Assembly: GCF_014596975.1 (NCBI RefSeq)
Contig: NZ_JACVXD010000003.1
Location: 267,507-331,506 of the forward strand
From: Aestuariibaculum marinum
Lineage (GTDB): Bacteria > Bacteroidota > Bacteroidia > Flavobacteriales > Flavobacteriaceae
Length of the DNA: 64,000 bases
Direction of reading: 5' to 3'
The position numbers and the translations under genes are program-made. Positions 45,420-53,811 of the stretch are shown piece by piece. Numbering within the stretch: the stretch's first letter is position 1; each line of letters starts with the position of its first letter. The notes beneath the pieces were generated by a model, which did not search any database, had not been told where the DNA came from, and saw nothing but the letters and a program-made list of their open reading frames with translations.

Positions 45420-45757
45420 TTTTTATTGAATTTAGCTAAACAAAAATACGTAATAAGTATTAAAAATCTATAACTAATGAGATTTTAATTAAACGTAAGC
45501 AGGAAAAAAATAAAGCTGTAATGCATTGTTATTCTTAAATGTGTATGGAAATAAAATTGGAAATTTACGGTTTTTTAACCTTCATATTTGTTTTTATGTC
45601 ATCCGTCTAAATAACTTTTTAGAACTAATAAATTTACAAAAATTTAGCTTTTAGTAATTTATAGAGTCTAAATAATGTACTTTTTATGGTAGATTAATTA
45701 TAGTAGTTACAATTTTTGGGGTATAGGTAGTATTAAGAAATAAAATTATTTAAATAA
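45420..45757. other. AT-rich divergent intergenic region upstream of the GH3 gene
   Basis: Apart from the regulator promoter (45429-45448), I see no further strong promoter box, hairpin or frame with a plausible start. The GH3 gene's promoter is not obvious: several T-runs and a degenerate box around 45706-45717 exist but none fits TAnnTTTG well. Confidence 0.45.
45429..45448 (-). promoter_or_regulatory. Promoter and possible operator of the MerR-type regulator gene
   Basis: The minus-strand -7 box TATTTTTG (45441-45448) runs directly into TTTAGCTAAA (45431-45440), a perfect palindrome. The overlapping TTGTTTAGC resembles the TTGTTTAAC arm found at crtI. This would allow the regulator to control its own gene. 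Confidence 0.45.
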
Positions 45758-48400
45758 ATGAAAAAGATAAAAATAGCATTTGTCGTTGTTTTTAGCGTGT
45801 CCTTTATGGGGTTTGCTCAAAATTATCCGTATCAAAATTCAAGCCTGTCGGTAGAAGATCGTCTTAAAGATCTATTAGGTCGTATGAGTTTAGAAGAAAA
45901 GGTGCGCCAAATGGATATGTACAAAGGAGAGTTTTTTAAAGAAGGTGAAGATTTTTCTAAATCGAAAACAAATGACAAAATAGGTGATTTGGGTGTTGGG
46001 GCTATTCATGATATTTATCCTCGTTCGGCTAAGATGATCAATGACCTTCAAAAAAATGTTATAAAAAATAATCGCTGGGGGATCCCTGCATTAATTATGT
46101 GTGAAATGCTTCATGGATATTTAGATGAAGGCAGTACAGCATTTCCTATGAATATTGGGCTTGGGGCGACCTGGGATACCGAACTTATGAAAAAAGTAGG
46201 CGGAGTTATTGGTAGTGAAGCTCGTGCGCATGGCGTACATTTTGGATTGGGCCCTGTATTAGGTATAGGTCGAGAACCACGATGGGGACGTGTAGCAGAA
46301 ACGTTTGGTGAAGATACCTATTTGGCAGGAGAGCTTGGTCTAGCTATGGTAAATGGTATTCAGGGCGATACGCTTGCTTCAGATCGTTCCATTATTGCGG
46401 AACCAAAACATTTTGCAGTACATAGTTATCCTCAGGCTGGAGGAAATTCATCACCGGTTATTGTTGGTGAGCGCACTGCCAGAGAAGATTTCTTGCCTGC
46501 ATTTGAAAAAGTGTATAAGCTGGGAGGCGCATTGGGTGCTATGTGTGCTTATTCCGAGTTGGACGGAATTCCTTGTGCGGCTAATCATTGGTTATTGACG
46601 GATGTTTTAAGAAAGGAATGGAATTTTAAAGGTATCGTGGTCTCCGATTTAGGTGCTATAAAATATATTCAAACCACCCATTATGTTGCAGATTCTCCAA
46701 AAGAAAGTATTCGTCAGGCGGTTTCGGCAGGAGTAGATATGCAGTTCTATGATTTTTCAAATGAATTTTGGCAAGAAACTATTATTGAATTAGTAAACGA
46801 AGGAAAACTATCAATGGAAGACATTAACCGAGCAGCAGGTGGTGTTTTGAGACTTAAATTTACATTAGGTTTATTTGAAAATCCCTATACTGAAAAAGGT
46901 TTAATTGAAGCTCGTTTTCATTCAAAGGAAAATCAAGAAATAGCTTTGGAAGCCGGTAGAAAATCAATCAGTTTACTTAAAAACCAAGACAAATTATTAC
47001 CACTAAGTAAAGATTTAAAAACGATTGCCGTTATCGGGCCTAATGCAGATGCGTCTCGATTGGGAGGATATTCAGTAAAAAATAAAGTTGCAACAACGGT
47101 ACTTGAAGGTATCACATCGGTGGCAGGAGAAAATACTAAAGTGCTTTATGAGGAAGGCGTACCGCTAATTGTTAAAGGGCAAATAGTTCCATCGAAATAT
47201 TTATTTACTCCAGACGGAAAACAAAACGGCCTAAAGGGTGAATATTTTAATAATAGAAAAGTGGAAGGTGAGCCTGCTTTAACCCGTATAGATAGTCAGT
47301 TACAATTCGATTGGCCTTGGAACCCGGGAGAAGGAGTTAATGATGATGATTTTTCAATTCGTTGGACAGGGTACATTCAGTCCGATACTTCTTTTGATGG
47401 ATGGATTGGCTTAAGTTCTGATGATGGTATTAGAATGTGGATTGATGATCAGCTTGTTATTGATAATTGGACAAAAGGAGCTACGAGTATTGTCACAACT
47501 CCAAAAAATATTGAAGCAGGTAAAAAGTATAAAGTTCGCATAGAAATGTGGGAAGGAGGCTGGGGAGCCAGAGCTCACTTACGTTGGAATTTAGAAAAGA
47601 TAAACTTACAACCAGCTATTGATATCGCAAAACAGGCGGATGTAGCTGTTGTAGTTTTAGGTGAATCACGAGAATTAGTAGAGGAAAATCGTGATGTGGC
47701 TACTTTAGATTTGCATGGGATGCAACAAGAGTTGATTGAAGCCATTCAAAAAACAGGAACACCGGTGGTATGTGTGCTTGTAAACGGTCGTCCACTTTCT
47801 ATTAATTGGATAAACGAAAATGTACCAGCTATTCTAGAGGCTTGGTTTCCGGGAGAAGCAGGAGGGCAAGCTGTAGCCGATGTGTTGTTTGGAGATTATA
47901 ATCCGGGAGGACGATTACCAATTTCATTTCCTAAATCTGTAGGTCAGTTACCTATTTATTACAACCAAAAACCATCTGCCATTCATAGATATGTTAGCGA
48001 AAGTGAAAATCCGTTGTATACATTTGGTTATGGGTTGAGTTATACGACTTTCAAGTATTCAAATTTGGAATTAAGCTCAAATGAAATAGCAGTGAACGGT
48101 AAGGTTAAAGTATCTGTAGATGTTGAAAACACTGGGGATTATGATGGAGATGAAGTGGTTCAACTTTATATTAATGATGTGTACAGTAGTGTGACAACGC
48201 CACATAAAACATTAAAAGGTTTTGAGCGTGTATTCATTAAAAAGGGGGAAACAAAACACATTGAATTTGAATTAACACCTGATGAACTTGCTATATGGAA
48301 TCGTGATATGAAACATGTAGTAGAACCTGGCGATTTTGAAGTTATGGTTGGGGGAAATTCTAAAGATGTACTAAAGGCGAAGTTTAGGGTTGTGGAATAA
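45758..48400 (+). CDS. Secreted glycoside hydrolase family 3 protein with PA14 domain
   Basis: An 880-residue enzyme with a signal peptide (MKKIKIAFVVVFSVSFMGFA). The GH3 (alpha/beta)8 barrel occupies about residues 30-380; the nucleophile Asp297 lies in IVVSDLGAI, and KHFAVHSYP provides the Lys-His motif. The alpha/beta sandwich domain (400-690) is interrupted by a PA14 domain at about residues 490-625 (GLKGEYFNNRKVEGEP, WTGYIQSDTSFDGWIGLSSD), the insertion seen in some beta-glucosidases that tune chain-length specificity. A fibronectin-like domain ends the chain. Likely a beta-glucosidase or related exo-enzyme; no T9SS sorting domain. Followed by a strong terminator. Confidence 0.92.
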   Translation: MKKIKIAFVVVFSVSFMGFAQNYPYQNSSLSVEDRLKDLLGRMSLEEKVRQMDMYKGEFFKEGEDFSKSKTNDKIGDLGVGAIHDIYPRSAKMINDLQKNVIKNNRWGIPALIMCEMLHGYLDEGSTAFPMNIGLGATWDTELMKKVGGVIGSEARAHGVHFGLGPVLGIGREPRWGRVAETFGEDTYLAGELGLAMVNGIQGDTLASDRSIIAEPKHFAVHSYPQAGGNSSPVIVGERTAREDFLPAFEKVYKLGGALGAMCAYSELDGIPCAANHWLLTDVLRKEWNFKGIVVSDLGAIKYIQTTHYVADSPKESIRQAVSAGVDMQFYDFSNEFWQETIIELVNEGKLSMEDINRAAGGVLRLKFTLGLFENPYTEKGLIEARFHSKENQEIALEAGRKSISLLKNQDKLLPLSKDLKTIAVIGPNADASRLGGYSVKNKVATTVLEGITSVAGENTKVLYEEGVPLIVKGQIVPSKYLFTPDGKQNGLKGEYFNNRKVEGEPALTRIDSQLQFDWPWNPGEGVNDDDFSIRWTGYIQSDTSFDGWIGLSSDDGIRMWIDDQLVIDNWTKGATSIVTTPKNIEAGKKYKVRIEMWEGGWGARAHLRWNLEKINLQPAIDIAKQADVAVVVLGESRELVEENRDVATLDLHGMQQELIEAIQKTGTPVVCVLVNGRPLSINWINENVPAILEAWFPGEAGGQAVADVLFGDYNPGGRLPISFPKSVGQLPIYYNQKPSAIHRYVSESENPLYTFGYGLSYTTFKYSNLELSSNEIAVNGKVKVSVDVENTGDYDGDEVVQLYINDVYSSVTTPHKTLKGFERVFIKKGETKHIEFELTPDELAIWNRDMKHVVEPGDFEVMVGGNSKDVLKAKFRVVE

Positions 48401-48420
48401 CCAGGCATAGTTAAAAGTTT

Positions 48421-48462
48421 AAAAAGAAGGGCTAACCAAAGCAGGTTAGCCCTTCTTTTTTG
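48421..48462 (+). terminator. Rho-independent terminator of the GH3 gene
   Basis: A perfect 13-bp stem (AGAAGGGCTAACC at 48425-48437 and its complement at 48444-48456) with an AAAGCA loop is followed by five more T. Confidence 0.92.
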
Positions 48463-48614
48463 TTCTAAGTTATCGGAAACCAAAAAAATAACAGAAAAGG
48501 TATGAGTTGAGAGCTAAATGCTAGGGAAATCAATTTTTAAGGGTAATTTTTTGGGAATTCTAAATGTTAAAACTTGAATGTGTTATAGAATAAGGGTTTT
48601 GTTTATTTTAATAG

Positions 48615-48699
48615 TGCGCACGAGAAGACTCGAACTTCCACATTCTAAGCGAATACCAGCCCCTCAAGCTGGCGCGTCTACCAATTCCGCCACGTGCGC
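48615..48699 (-). tRNA. tRNA-Leu(GAG)
   Basis: An 85-base class II tRNA with a long variable arm. The acceptor stem is GCGCACG/CGTGCGC, the anticodon stem CCAGC/GCTGG surrounds the loop TTGAGGG with anticodon GAG, and the T arm contains GTTCGAGTC. The discriminator is A. No CCA is encoded: the next bases are CTAT. Lies 102 bases downstream of the tRNA-Lys terminator on the same strand, so it needs its own promoter, which I could not define. Confidence 0.93.
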
Positions 48700-48801
48700 T
48701 AAAACTATGAACTATATCGAATTAAGAACTCGATGTGTTTCAGAAAAAACTAAAAAAAAATTTATTTTTCTATCAACATCACTCACAAAGTGAGTAAAAA
48801 T

Positions 48802-48832
48802 AAAAAAAGTTAAGCGAATGCTTAACTTTTTT
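48802..48832 (-). terminator. Rho-independent terminator of tRNA-Lys
   Basis: The stem GTTAAGC / GCTTAAC (48809-48826, loop of four) is followed on the minus strand by seven T; it starts just beyond the tRNA-Lys 3' end. Confidence 0.85.
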
Positions 48833-48833
48833 G

Positions 48834-48906
48834 TGACCAGGCTGGGGCTCGAACCCAGGACCCTTTCATTAAAAGTGAAATGCTCTACCAACTGAGCTAC
48901 CTAGTC
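48834..48906 (-). tRNA. tRNA-Lys(UUU)
   Basis: A 73-base tRNA: acceptor GACTAGG/CCTGGTC with one G-U pair, D arm GCTC...GAGC, anticodon loop CTTTTAA with anticodon UUU, T arm GGTTCGAGC, discriminator A. The bases that follow are CAAAA, so CCA is added enzymatically. The terminator lies immediately downstream. Confidence 0.95.
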
Positions 48907-49051
48907 TTTAGTTGTCAACCCTAAATCCTTAGCGTTTGCGGGTGCAAATATAAAACCTATTTTTATAAAAACAAGGGAAATTCTGAAGAAATTTTTGTTT
49001 TTTTGTGCTTCTAAAACATATGTTTTTAATAATCAATTTATAACCTTATCA

Positions 49052-49573
49052 ATGATACTGATTTTAGTTGGATATATGGCTTCGGGAAAGTCTACTTTGG
49101 GAAAAATTTTAGCTGAAAAATTAGACTACGACTTTTTAGATTTAGATGATTACATAGAAGATCAAGAACAGGCTTCGATCAGTTCTATATTTAAAAATAA
49201 AGGTGAAATTTATTTTAGGAAGGCTGAAACCAAATATTTAAAAGAACTCTTGGAGGCTAAGACTGATTTGATTTTGTCGTTGGGAGGAGGTACACCTTGT
49301 TACAGCAATAACATGCAATTGATTTTAGACGCTCCAAATGCTAATAGCGTCTACCTAAAAGCGTCTATTCCAACTTTAGTAAATCGGTTAAAAGGTGAAA
49401 AAGGAAAACGTCCATTGGTAGCTCATATAAAAACAGATGAGGAACTAACCGAATTTATAGGGAAACACTTATTTGAGCGCTCACCTTTTTATAGTCAGGC
49501 CAATGTTGTGTTACCAACCGATAATAAAACAACTAAAGAAATTATTGAAGAATTGAATTCGAAGCTATTCTAA
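49052..49573 (+). CDS. aroK: Shikimate kinase
   Basis: Phosphorylates shikimate in the chorismate pathway. The Walker A motif is GYMASGKST (residues 7-15), the shikimate-binding arginine site is in IYFRKAETKYL, and the DLDDYIE motif and LGGGTPCY loop are present. The 173-residue length is typical. The ATG at 49052 is used; a TTG 19 codons upstream adds an unrelated tail. Its 3' end overlaps the convergent phosphoribosyltransferase gene by nine bases. Confidence 0.93.
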   Translation: MILILVGYMASGKSTLGKILAEKLDYDFLDLDDYIEDQEQASISSIFKNKGEIYFRKAETKYLKELLEAKTDLILSLGGGTPCYSNNMQLILDAPNANSVYLKASIPTLVNRLKGEKGKRPLVAHIKTDEELTEFIGKHLFERSPFYSQANVVLPTDNKTTKEIIEELNSKLF

Positions 49574-50068
49574 AGTAGCTTCGAATTGGTTTCCATTTAG
49601 TTCCACATTTACATGTTCATGTAGTGAGGTTGATAAGGAAATACCTTTAAAATCGGCTTTTACAGGATATTTTTTGTGATTCCTGTTAATTAAAACGGCT
49701 GTTTTAAATTGTTTTAAAGGAACGTTTAAAAAGTGTTTAACACCGTAAATTAGTGTGGTTCCGGAATTTAAAACATCATCAACAAGAACTAAAGACTTGT
49801 TTTCGTATTCTTCAGGAGTCAGCGATGTTTTTATCTCGTTTTGAGGCTGTTTTTTATCTATACTTACTTTGCATAAAACCACATTAATCTCAGAAATATC
49901 ATCAAGTATGGCTTTTAGTTTTTCAGCAAAAATATACCCATTGCTATCAATACCAGCTAAAATAACTTCAGTTTCATAAACATTGCTTTCATAAATTTGA
50001 AATGCAATACGTCTTATTTTATGAATGATTTCCTCGTGGTTTAAAATGACATTGTTTGTAACATGCAT
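49565..50068 (-). CDS. Phosphoribosyltransferase family protein
   Basis: A 167-residue type I PRTase with the PRPP-binding motif SLVLVDDVLNSGTTLIYGV and the preceding ILAGIDSNGYIFA, which has the flap-like PPi-loop position. It resembles PyrR/Hpt-like enzymes of Bacteroidota; substrate base not resolved. I use the ATG at 50066-50068; a TTG two codons upstream is also in frame. Overlaps aroK by nine bases at the stop codons and is followed in the operon by nothing on the minus strand. Transcribed after the S4-domain gene 32 bases upstream. Confidence 0.85.
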   Translation of the reverse strand: MHVTNNVILNHEEIIHKIRRIAFQIYESNVYETEVILAGIDSNGYIFAEKLKAILDDISEINVVLCKVSIDKKQPQNEIKTSLTPEEYENKSLVLVDDVLNSGTTLIYGVKHFLNVPLKQFKTAVLINRNHKKYPVKADFKGISLSTSLHEHVNVELNGNQFEATLE

Positions 50069-50100
50069 AATCAATAGGGTGTTAAATTGAGAGGGTAAAA

Positions 50101-50472
50101 TTACTCATTTTCGGTTGTAAAATCATCAATATCGCGTCTATCTTTTTTGGTTGGTCGTCCAACACCTTTTTTCCTGTAATAGTCTTTGGCGTATTTTAAA
50201 AGTTCTTGCGCCTCAAATTGTTCTTTAGGGGTAATATCTGTTCTGTAGATATCTACCAGCTTAGCGCTAACTCGACTTTCGGGAACATCGTTTACTTTAA
50301 GTTTATAGTTTATTTGATCTTTTCTTAACTCAACAATGTCTGTAGCATAAACCTCTCTACTGGGTTTAACCACATCTCCATTTATTTTTACTTGTCCTTT
50401 CTTACAGGCAGTCGTGGCAATGCTTCGAGTTTTATAATATCTCACACACCATAAGTACTTATCTATACGCAT
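50101..50472 (-). CDS. RNA-binding S4 domain protein (HslR/Hsp15-like)
   Basis: A 123-residue protein with a single S4 domain: MRIDKYLWCVRYYKTRSIAT at residues 1-20, followed by KKGQVKINGDVVKPSREV. Hsp15 of E. coli rescues stalled 50S subunits carrying peptidyl-tRNA; the family is basic and the C-terminal KKGVGRPTKKDRRD tail fits. It lies upstream of the phosphoribosyltransferase gene on the same strand. Confidence 0.87.
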   Translation of the reverse strand: MRIDKYLWCVRYYKTRSIATTACKKGQVKINGDVVKPSREVYATDIVELRKDQINYKLKVNDVPESRVSAKLVDIYRTDITPKEQFEAQELLKYAKDYYRKKGVGRPTKKDRRDIDDFTTENE

Positions 50473-50636
50473 ATCTTAATTCTAAAAACTACGTTAACCA
50501 TATATGCAAGATTGCATTAAAATTGTATCTTGCGTGCTCAAAAATAAAGAATATTAAAACACTGGTATAAAAAAAGCGATGCTTTTAAAAAATTAAGACC
50601 AATGTTTAAATACCCAAATAAATAAAAAAACGTTGC

Positions 50637-51677
50637 ATGAAATTTAAAAAATTGAGTTTGTTAGCCTTGTGCTTAGCTGTTGGTTTTGTGTCTTGTAAAA
50701 AAGATGATGAATCTGAAGTTGCTGTAATTCCTCCGAGGGATCGTACAGAGCAACAAGCTGCAGACATGGATTCTTTACAAGTCTATTTACAGAGTCATTA
50801 CTATAATAAAGCTGAGGTTGAAGCAGCTTTGCCTAATGTGGGTATTAATGATATTAAAATTATTGAAATTACAGGGGATGAGACGGTGCCTGATGGCTAC
50901 GAGTCATTAGAAACTGCTGTTGGAGCTCCAATAGATACTACTTATGCAGATATAGAGTATCAATATTATGTTCTTAAAATAAATCAGGGCGGAGGGTATA
51001 ATTCACCAACAATAGCCGACGATATTCAAATTCTTTATGAAGGATTTTCTTTAAACGATGTGGTGTTTGATGGCAAGTATTACCCGGATAGCAATCCTTT
51101 GGATTTAGTAAGTTTAATTCCTGGTTGGCGTTTTGTTATTCCTAAATATAATACATCCGAAAGTTTTTCTGATAATGGAGACGGTACCGTAAGTTTTAGT
51201 AACTCTGGTGTGGGTGTTATGTTTTTACCTTCTGGATTGGCTTACTTTTCTAATGCCACAGGCGGAATAGCTGCATATTCTCCTTTAGTGTTTAAGTTTG
51301 AGTTATTACAAATGGGGCAAAATGACCATGATAACGATGGAGTGCCTTCTTATTTAGAAGGTCTAACTGAGAATACCGATGAAGATACCTATGCAGATGC
51401 TTATGGGTATTTGTATCCTAGATATGATTATTTAGATTCAGATGATGATGGTGATGGAGTACTGACTAAAAATGAGATAACATTACGTAAAGTTACCGGT
51501 CTTACTGTTGAAGAGGTTAAGATGGAACCTTTAGATAATGATGAGGTTTTATTAAATTACATAGGTAAAAATAGTGACGGTCAATTTGTAGGAACCATCT
51601 TGAAACTTTACGATTCTAATGGCGATGGAACACCCGATTATTTGGATTCTGAAGCAACTACAAATCGTAATGAATAA
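50637..51677 (+). CDS. Lipoprotein with FKBP-like domain and Asp-rich (TSP3-like) repeats
   Basis: A 346-residue outer-membrane-type lipoprotein; the lipobox is VGFVSC at residues 15-20 followed by KKDDE. Residues 120-225 follow the FKBP pattern (DIQILYEGFSLNDVVFDGKY, LVSLIPGWRFVIP, GVGVMFLPSGLAYFSN, LVFKFELLQM), though with substitutions that may abolish prolyl isomerase activity. Residues 225-275 and the C-terminus carry calcium-type loops (DHDNDGVPSYLEG, DSDDDGDGVLTKNE, DSNGDGTPDYLDS). GldI-like lipoproteins of gliding bacteria combine a lipid anchor and FKBP domain, but this is a relative only. Convergent with the OmpW-like barrel gene. Confidence 0.75.
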   Translation: MKFKKLSLLALCLAVGFVSCKKDDESEVAVIPPRDRTEQQAADMDSLQVYLQSHYYNKAEVEAALPNVGINDIKIIEITGDETVPDGYESLETAVGAPIDTTYADIEYQYYVLKINQGGGYNSPTIADDIQILYEGFSLNDVVFDGKYYPDSNPLDLVSLIPGWRFVIPKYNTSESFSDNGDGTVSFSNSGVGVMFLPSGLAYFSNATGGIAAYSPLVFKFELLQMGQNDHDNDGVPSYLEGLTENTDEDTYADAYGYLYPRYDYLDSDDDGDGVLTKNEITLRKVTGLTVEEVKMEPLDNDEVLLNYIGKNSDGQFVGTILKLYDSNGDGTPDYLDSEATTNRNE

Positions 51678-51695
51678 TAACTATAACATATAAAA

Positions 51696-51728
51696 TAAAA
51701 AAGCCTCGCGATTGCGAGGCTTTTTTAT
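51696..51728. terminator. Bidirectional terminator
   Basis: The 7-bp GC-rich stem GCCTCGC / GCGAGGC (51703-51720, GATT loop) is flanked by AAAAAA and TTTTTT, so it ends both the lipoprotein gene (+) and the barrel gene (-). Confidence 0.9.
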
Positions 51729-51742
51729 TTTTTGACAATGAT

Positions 51743-52327
51743 TTAAATCAATAAAGAAAGACTCAATATTAGTTGATCCGGTCTTGTGGCAATTCTGTTG
51801 GTGCTAATCCCGTTATTATCAAGGAACGTAGCTTCGTTATCGCTAAACCCGCGTTCATAACGTAAATCAAGTCCAACTTTTTTAAAGTTAACACCAATAC
51901 CAAAGTTTAGTCCAACAGTTAAATCTTTATCGACATCATCAATAGTAATATTTTCAAATTCAGTATCTAGAATATATTGAAATGCAGGTCCAGCAAAGAC
52001 ATTAAGAGGTCCAATTACTTTTACACCAACTAATAACGGAACATCAAGTTTTTGCATTTTAAAGCTATCGTCATTATAGTCACTTTTCGTACTGGTATAA
52101 ACAACTTCTGGTTTAAAAAAGATTTGATTTCCCACTTTACCAAACAAACCAATATGGAATCCCACATTTCTGTCTGGGTGCTGGTAATTGTCGCTTATAG
52201 CTTCAAAATAATCACCGTTAGCATTGTAGTTCAGTCCTCCTTTTATACCAAAACCTGGAACAGATTGGGCAAAAGCAGTAATAGACAAAGATGTTAATAG
52301 TAGTAAAAAAAACAGGTTCTTTTTCAT
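51743..52327 (-). CDS. Outer membrane beta-barrel protein (porin family)
   Basis: A 194-residue protein with a signal peptide (MKKNLFFLLLLTSLSITAFAQ). It has alternating hydrophobic/polar strands typical of 8-stranded OmpX/OmpW-like barrels: FGIKGGLNYNANGDYF, DRNVGFHIGLFGKVG, VGVKVIGPLNVFAGPAFQY, VGLNFGIGVNFKKVGLDLRY, QLILSLSLLI with a terminal hydrophobic residue. A role is not predictable beyond outer-membrane location. 16 bases from the terminator shared with the convergent lipoprotein gene. Confidence 0.85.
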   Translation of the reverse strand: MKKNLFFLLLLTSLSITAFAQSVPGFGIKGGLNYNANGDYFEAISDNYQHPDRNVGFHIGLFGKVGNQIFFKPEVVYTSTKSDYNDDSFKMQKLDVPLLVGVKVIGPLNVFAGPAFQYILDTEFENITIDDVDKDLTVGLNFGIGVNFKKVGLDLRYERGFSDNEATFLDNNGISTNRIATRPDQLILSLSLLI

Positions 52328-52592
52328 AAATAGTTTTTTAGGGTTAATAATAATTTAAAAACGATATTATATGTTTTATAGTATCCTTATTCTTATCAAT
52401 ATACGAGCCAAAAGTGTTTAAAAGTTCAAAAATCATTTAAATTAAAGAAAGAAGTAAGTTGTTTTGGTGAAGTTTTTGAAGTCATTAAAAGCGTAAGCGT
52501 TTGATATTGAAGAAAGCATTTGGGGATGGTCTTGATTATGGAGTAAATCATAAAACCACGTGAAAAGTATAATTTAAAACTAAAAAAATATG

Positions 52593-52600
52593 TAGGTTTG
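52593..52600 (+). promoter_or_regulatory. tgt promoter -7 box
   Basis: TAGGTTTG ends 24 bases before the ATG of tgt. An in-frame TTG (52598) that would lengthen the protein lies within the box. The same AAATATGTAGGTTTG stretch precedes accA at 55036. Confidence 0.6.
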
Positions 52601-52624
52601 CCCAACGGAAGAATAATTAGGTAT

Positions 52625-53755
52625 ATGCAATTCGAATTAAAAGCTAAAGATCCGCAGAGTCAGGCTAGAGCGGGCAAAATAACAACCGATCACGGGGTGA
52701 TTGAAACTCCTATTTTTATGCCTGTGGGTACAGTAGCGACTGTTAAAGGGGTGCATCAAAGAGAGCTAAAAAATGATATTAACCCAGATATTATTTTGGG
52801 GAACACGTATCATTTATACTTACGCCCGCAAACTCATATTCTGGAACAAGCGGGTGGATTGCATAAATTCATGAACTGGGATCGCAATATTTTAACGGAT
52901 TCCGGTGGATACCAAGTATACTCGTTGTCTTCTAACCGAAAAATTAAGGAGGAAGGTGTTAAGTTTAAATCGCACATCGACGGAAGTTATCATACGTTTA
53001 CACCTGAAAACGTTATGGAAATTCAACGGACTATTGGAGCCGATATAATTATGGCTTTCGATGAGTGTACACCATACCCTTGTGATTATAATTATGCAAA
53101 GCGTTCTATGCATATGACACATCGTTGGTTAGATCGTTGTATTAATCATTTAGAGAAAACACCATTAAAATACGGTTACGACCAGGCATTTTTTCCTATT
53201 GTTCAAGGAAGTACTTATAAAGATTTGCGAAGACAATCGGCTGAATATATTGCTAATGCAGGCGCTGTTGGAAACGCTATTGGAGGACTTTCGGTAGGAG
53301 AACCAGCTGAAGAAATGTATGCGATGACCGAGGTGGTTACCGAAATTCTTCCTGAAGATAAGCCGCGTTATTTAATGGGCGTTGGTACACCAATCAATAT
53401 TTTAGAAAATATTGCGTTAGGTATAGATATGTTTGATTGCGTAATGCCAACACGTAATGCTAGAAATGGTATGTTATTTACCGCTCATGGTACTATAAAT
53501 ATTAAAAATAAAAAGTGGGAAGCCGATTTTTCTCCAATTGATGAAATGGGCATCACTTTTGTAGATACAGATTATACTAAGGCTTATTTAAGGCACCTTT
53601 TTACGGTTAATGAAAGGCTTGGCGCGCAAATAGCAACCATTCATAATTTAGGATTTTATTTATGGTTGGTTCGCGAAGCAAGAAAACATATATTAGCAGG
53701 AGATTTTAGAACCTGGAAGGACCAAATGGTGAAACAAATGGACAAGCGTTTATAA
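52625..53755 (+). CDS. tgt: tRNA-guanine transglycosylase (without the usual zinc-cysteine motif)
   Basis: Tgt swaps guanine-34 for preQ1 in tRNAs with GUN anticodons, the key step to queuosine. The catalytic DSGGYQV and GGLSVGEP motifs and FDCVMPTRNARNG are intact. In E. coli Tgt a CxCxxC plus distal His bind zinc; in the equivalent stretch (SPIDEMGITFVDTDYTKAYL) the cysteines are absent, though the following TIHNL His remains. Start at the ATG 52625 (376 residues), not the upstream TTG inside the promoter box. Terminal part is normal length. Confidence 0.92.
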   Translation: MQFELKAKDPQSQARAGKITTDHGVIETPIFMPVGTVATVKGVHQRELKNDINPDIILGNTYHLYLRPQTHILEQAGGLHKFMNWDRNILTDSGGYQVYSLSSNRKIKEEGVKFKSHIDGSYHTFTPENVMEIQRTIGADIIMAFDECTPYPCDYNYAKRSMHMTHRWLDRCINHLEKTPLKYGYDQAFFPIVQGSTYKDLRRQSAEYIANAGAVGNAIGGLSVGEPAEEMYAMTEVVTEILPEDKPRYLMGVGTPINILENIALGIDMFDCVMPTRNARNGMLFTAHGTINIKNKKWEADFSPIDEMGITFVDTDYTKAYLRHLFTVNERLGAQIATIHNLGFYLWLVREARKHILAGDFRTWKDQMVKQMDKRL

Positions 53756-53811
53756 ATAAAAAGGATTCTAAACATTTAAAACCTCAAATACGGACTTAAT
53801 AAGTTAAGCGT

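Noticed and set aside
45758..48400. GH3 enzyme as part of a polysaccharide utilisation locus
   Set aside because: No SusC/SusD-like pair, sulfatase or other glycan enzyme is nearby, and the gene has its own strong terminator.
48578..48793. 71-residue plus-strand frame
   Set aside because: It overlaps the minus-strand tRNA-Leu gene and has no signal or family features.
48781..48795. Short inverted repeat ACTCAC-AAA-GTGAGT between tRNA genes
   Set aside because: Six base pairs with no T-tract on either strand in the right place; it may be incidental, and the true tRNA-Lys terminator is 48802-48832.
52598..52624. TTG start giving a longer tgt
   Set aside because: The TTG lies inside the TAGGTTTG promoter box (52593-52600); the ATG at 52625 matches the usual Tgt N-terminus.
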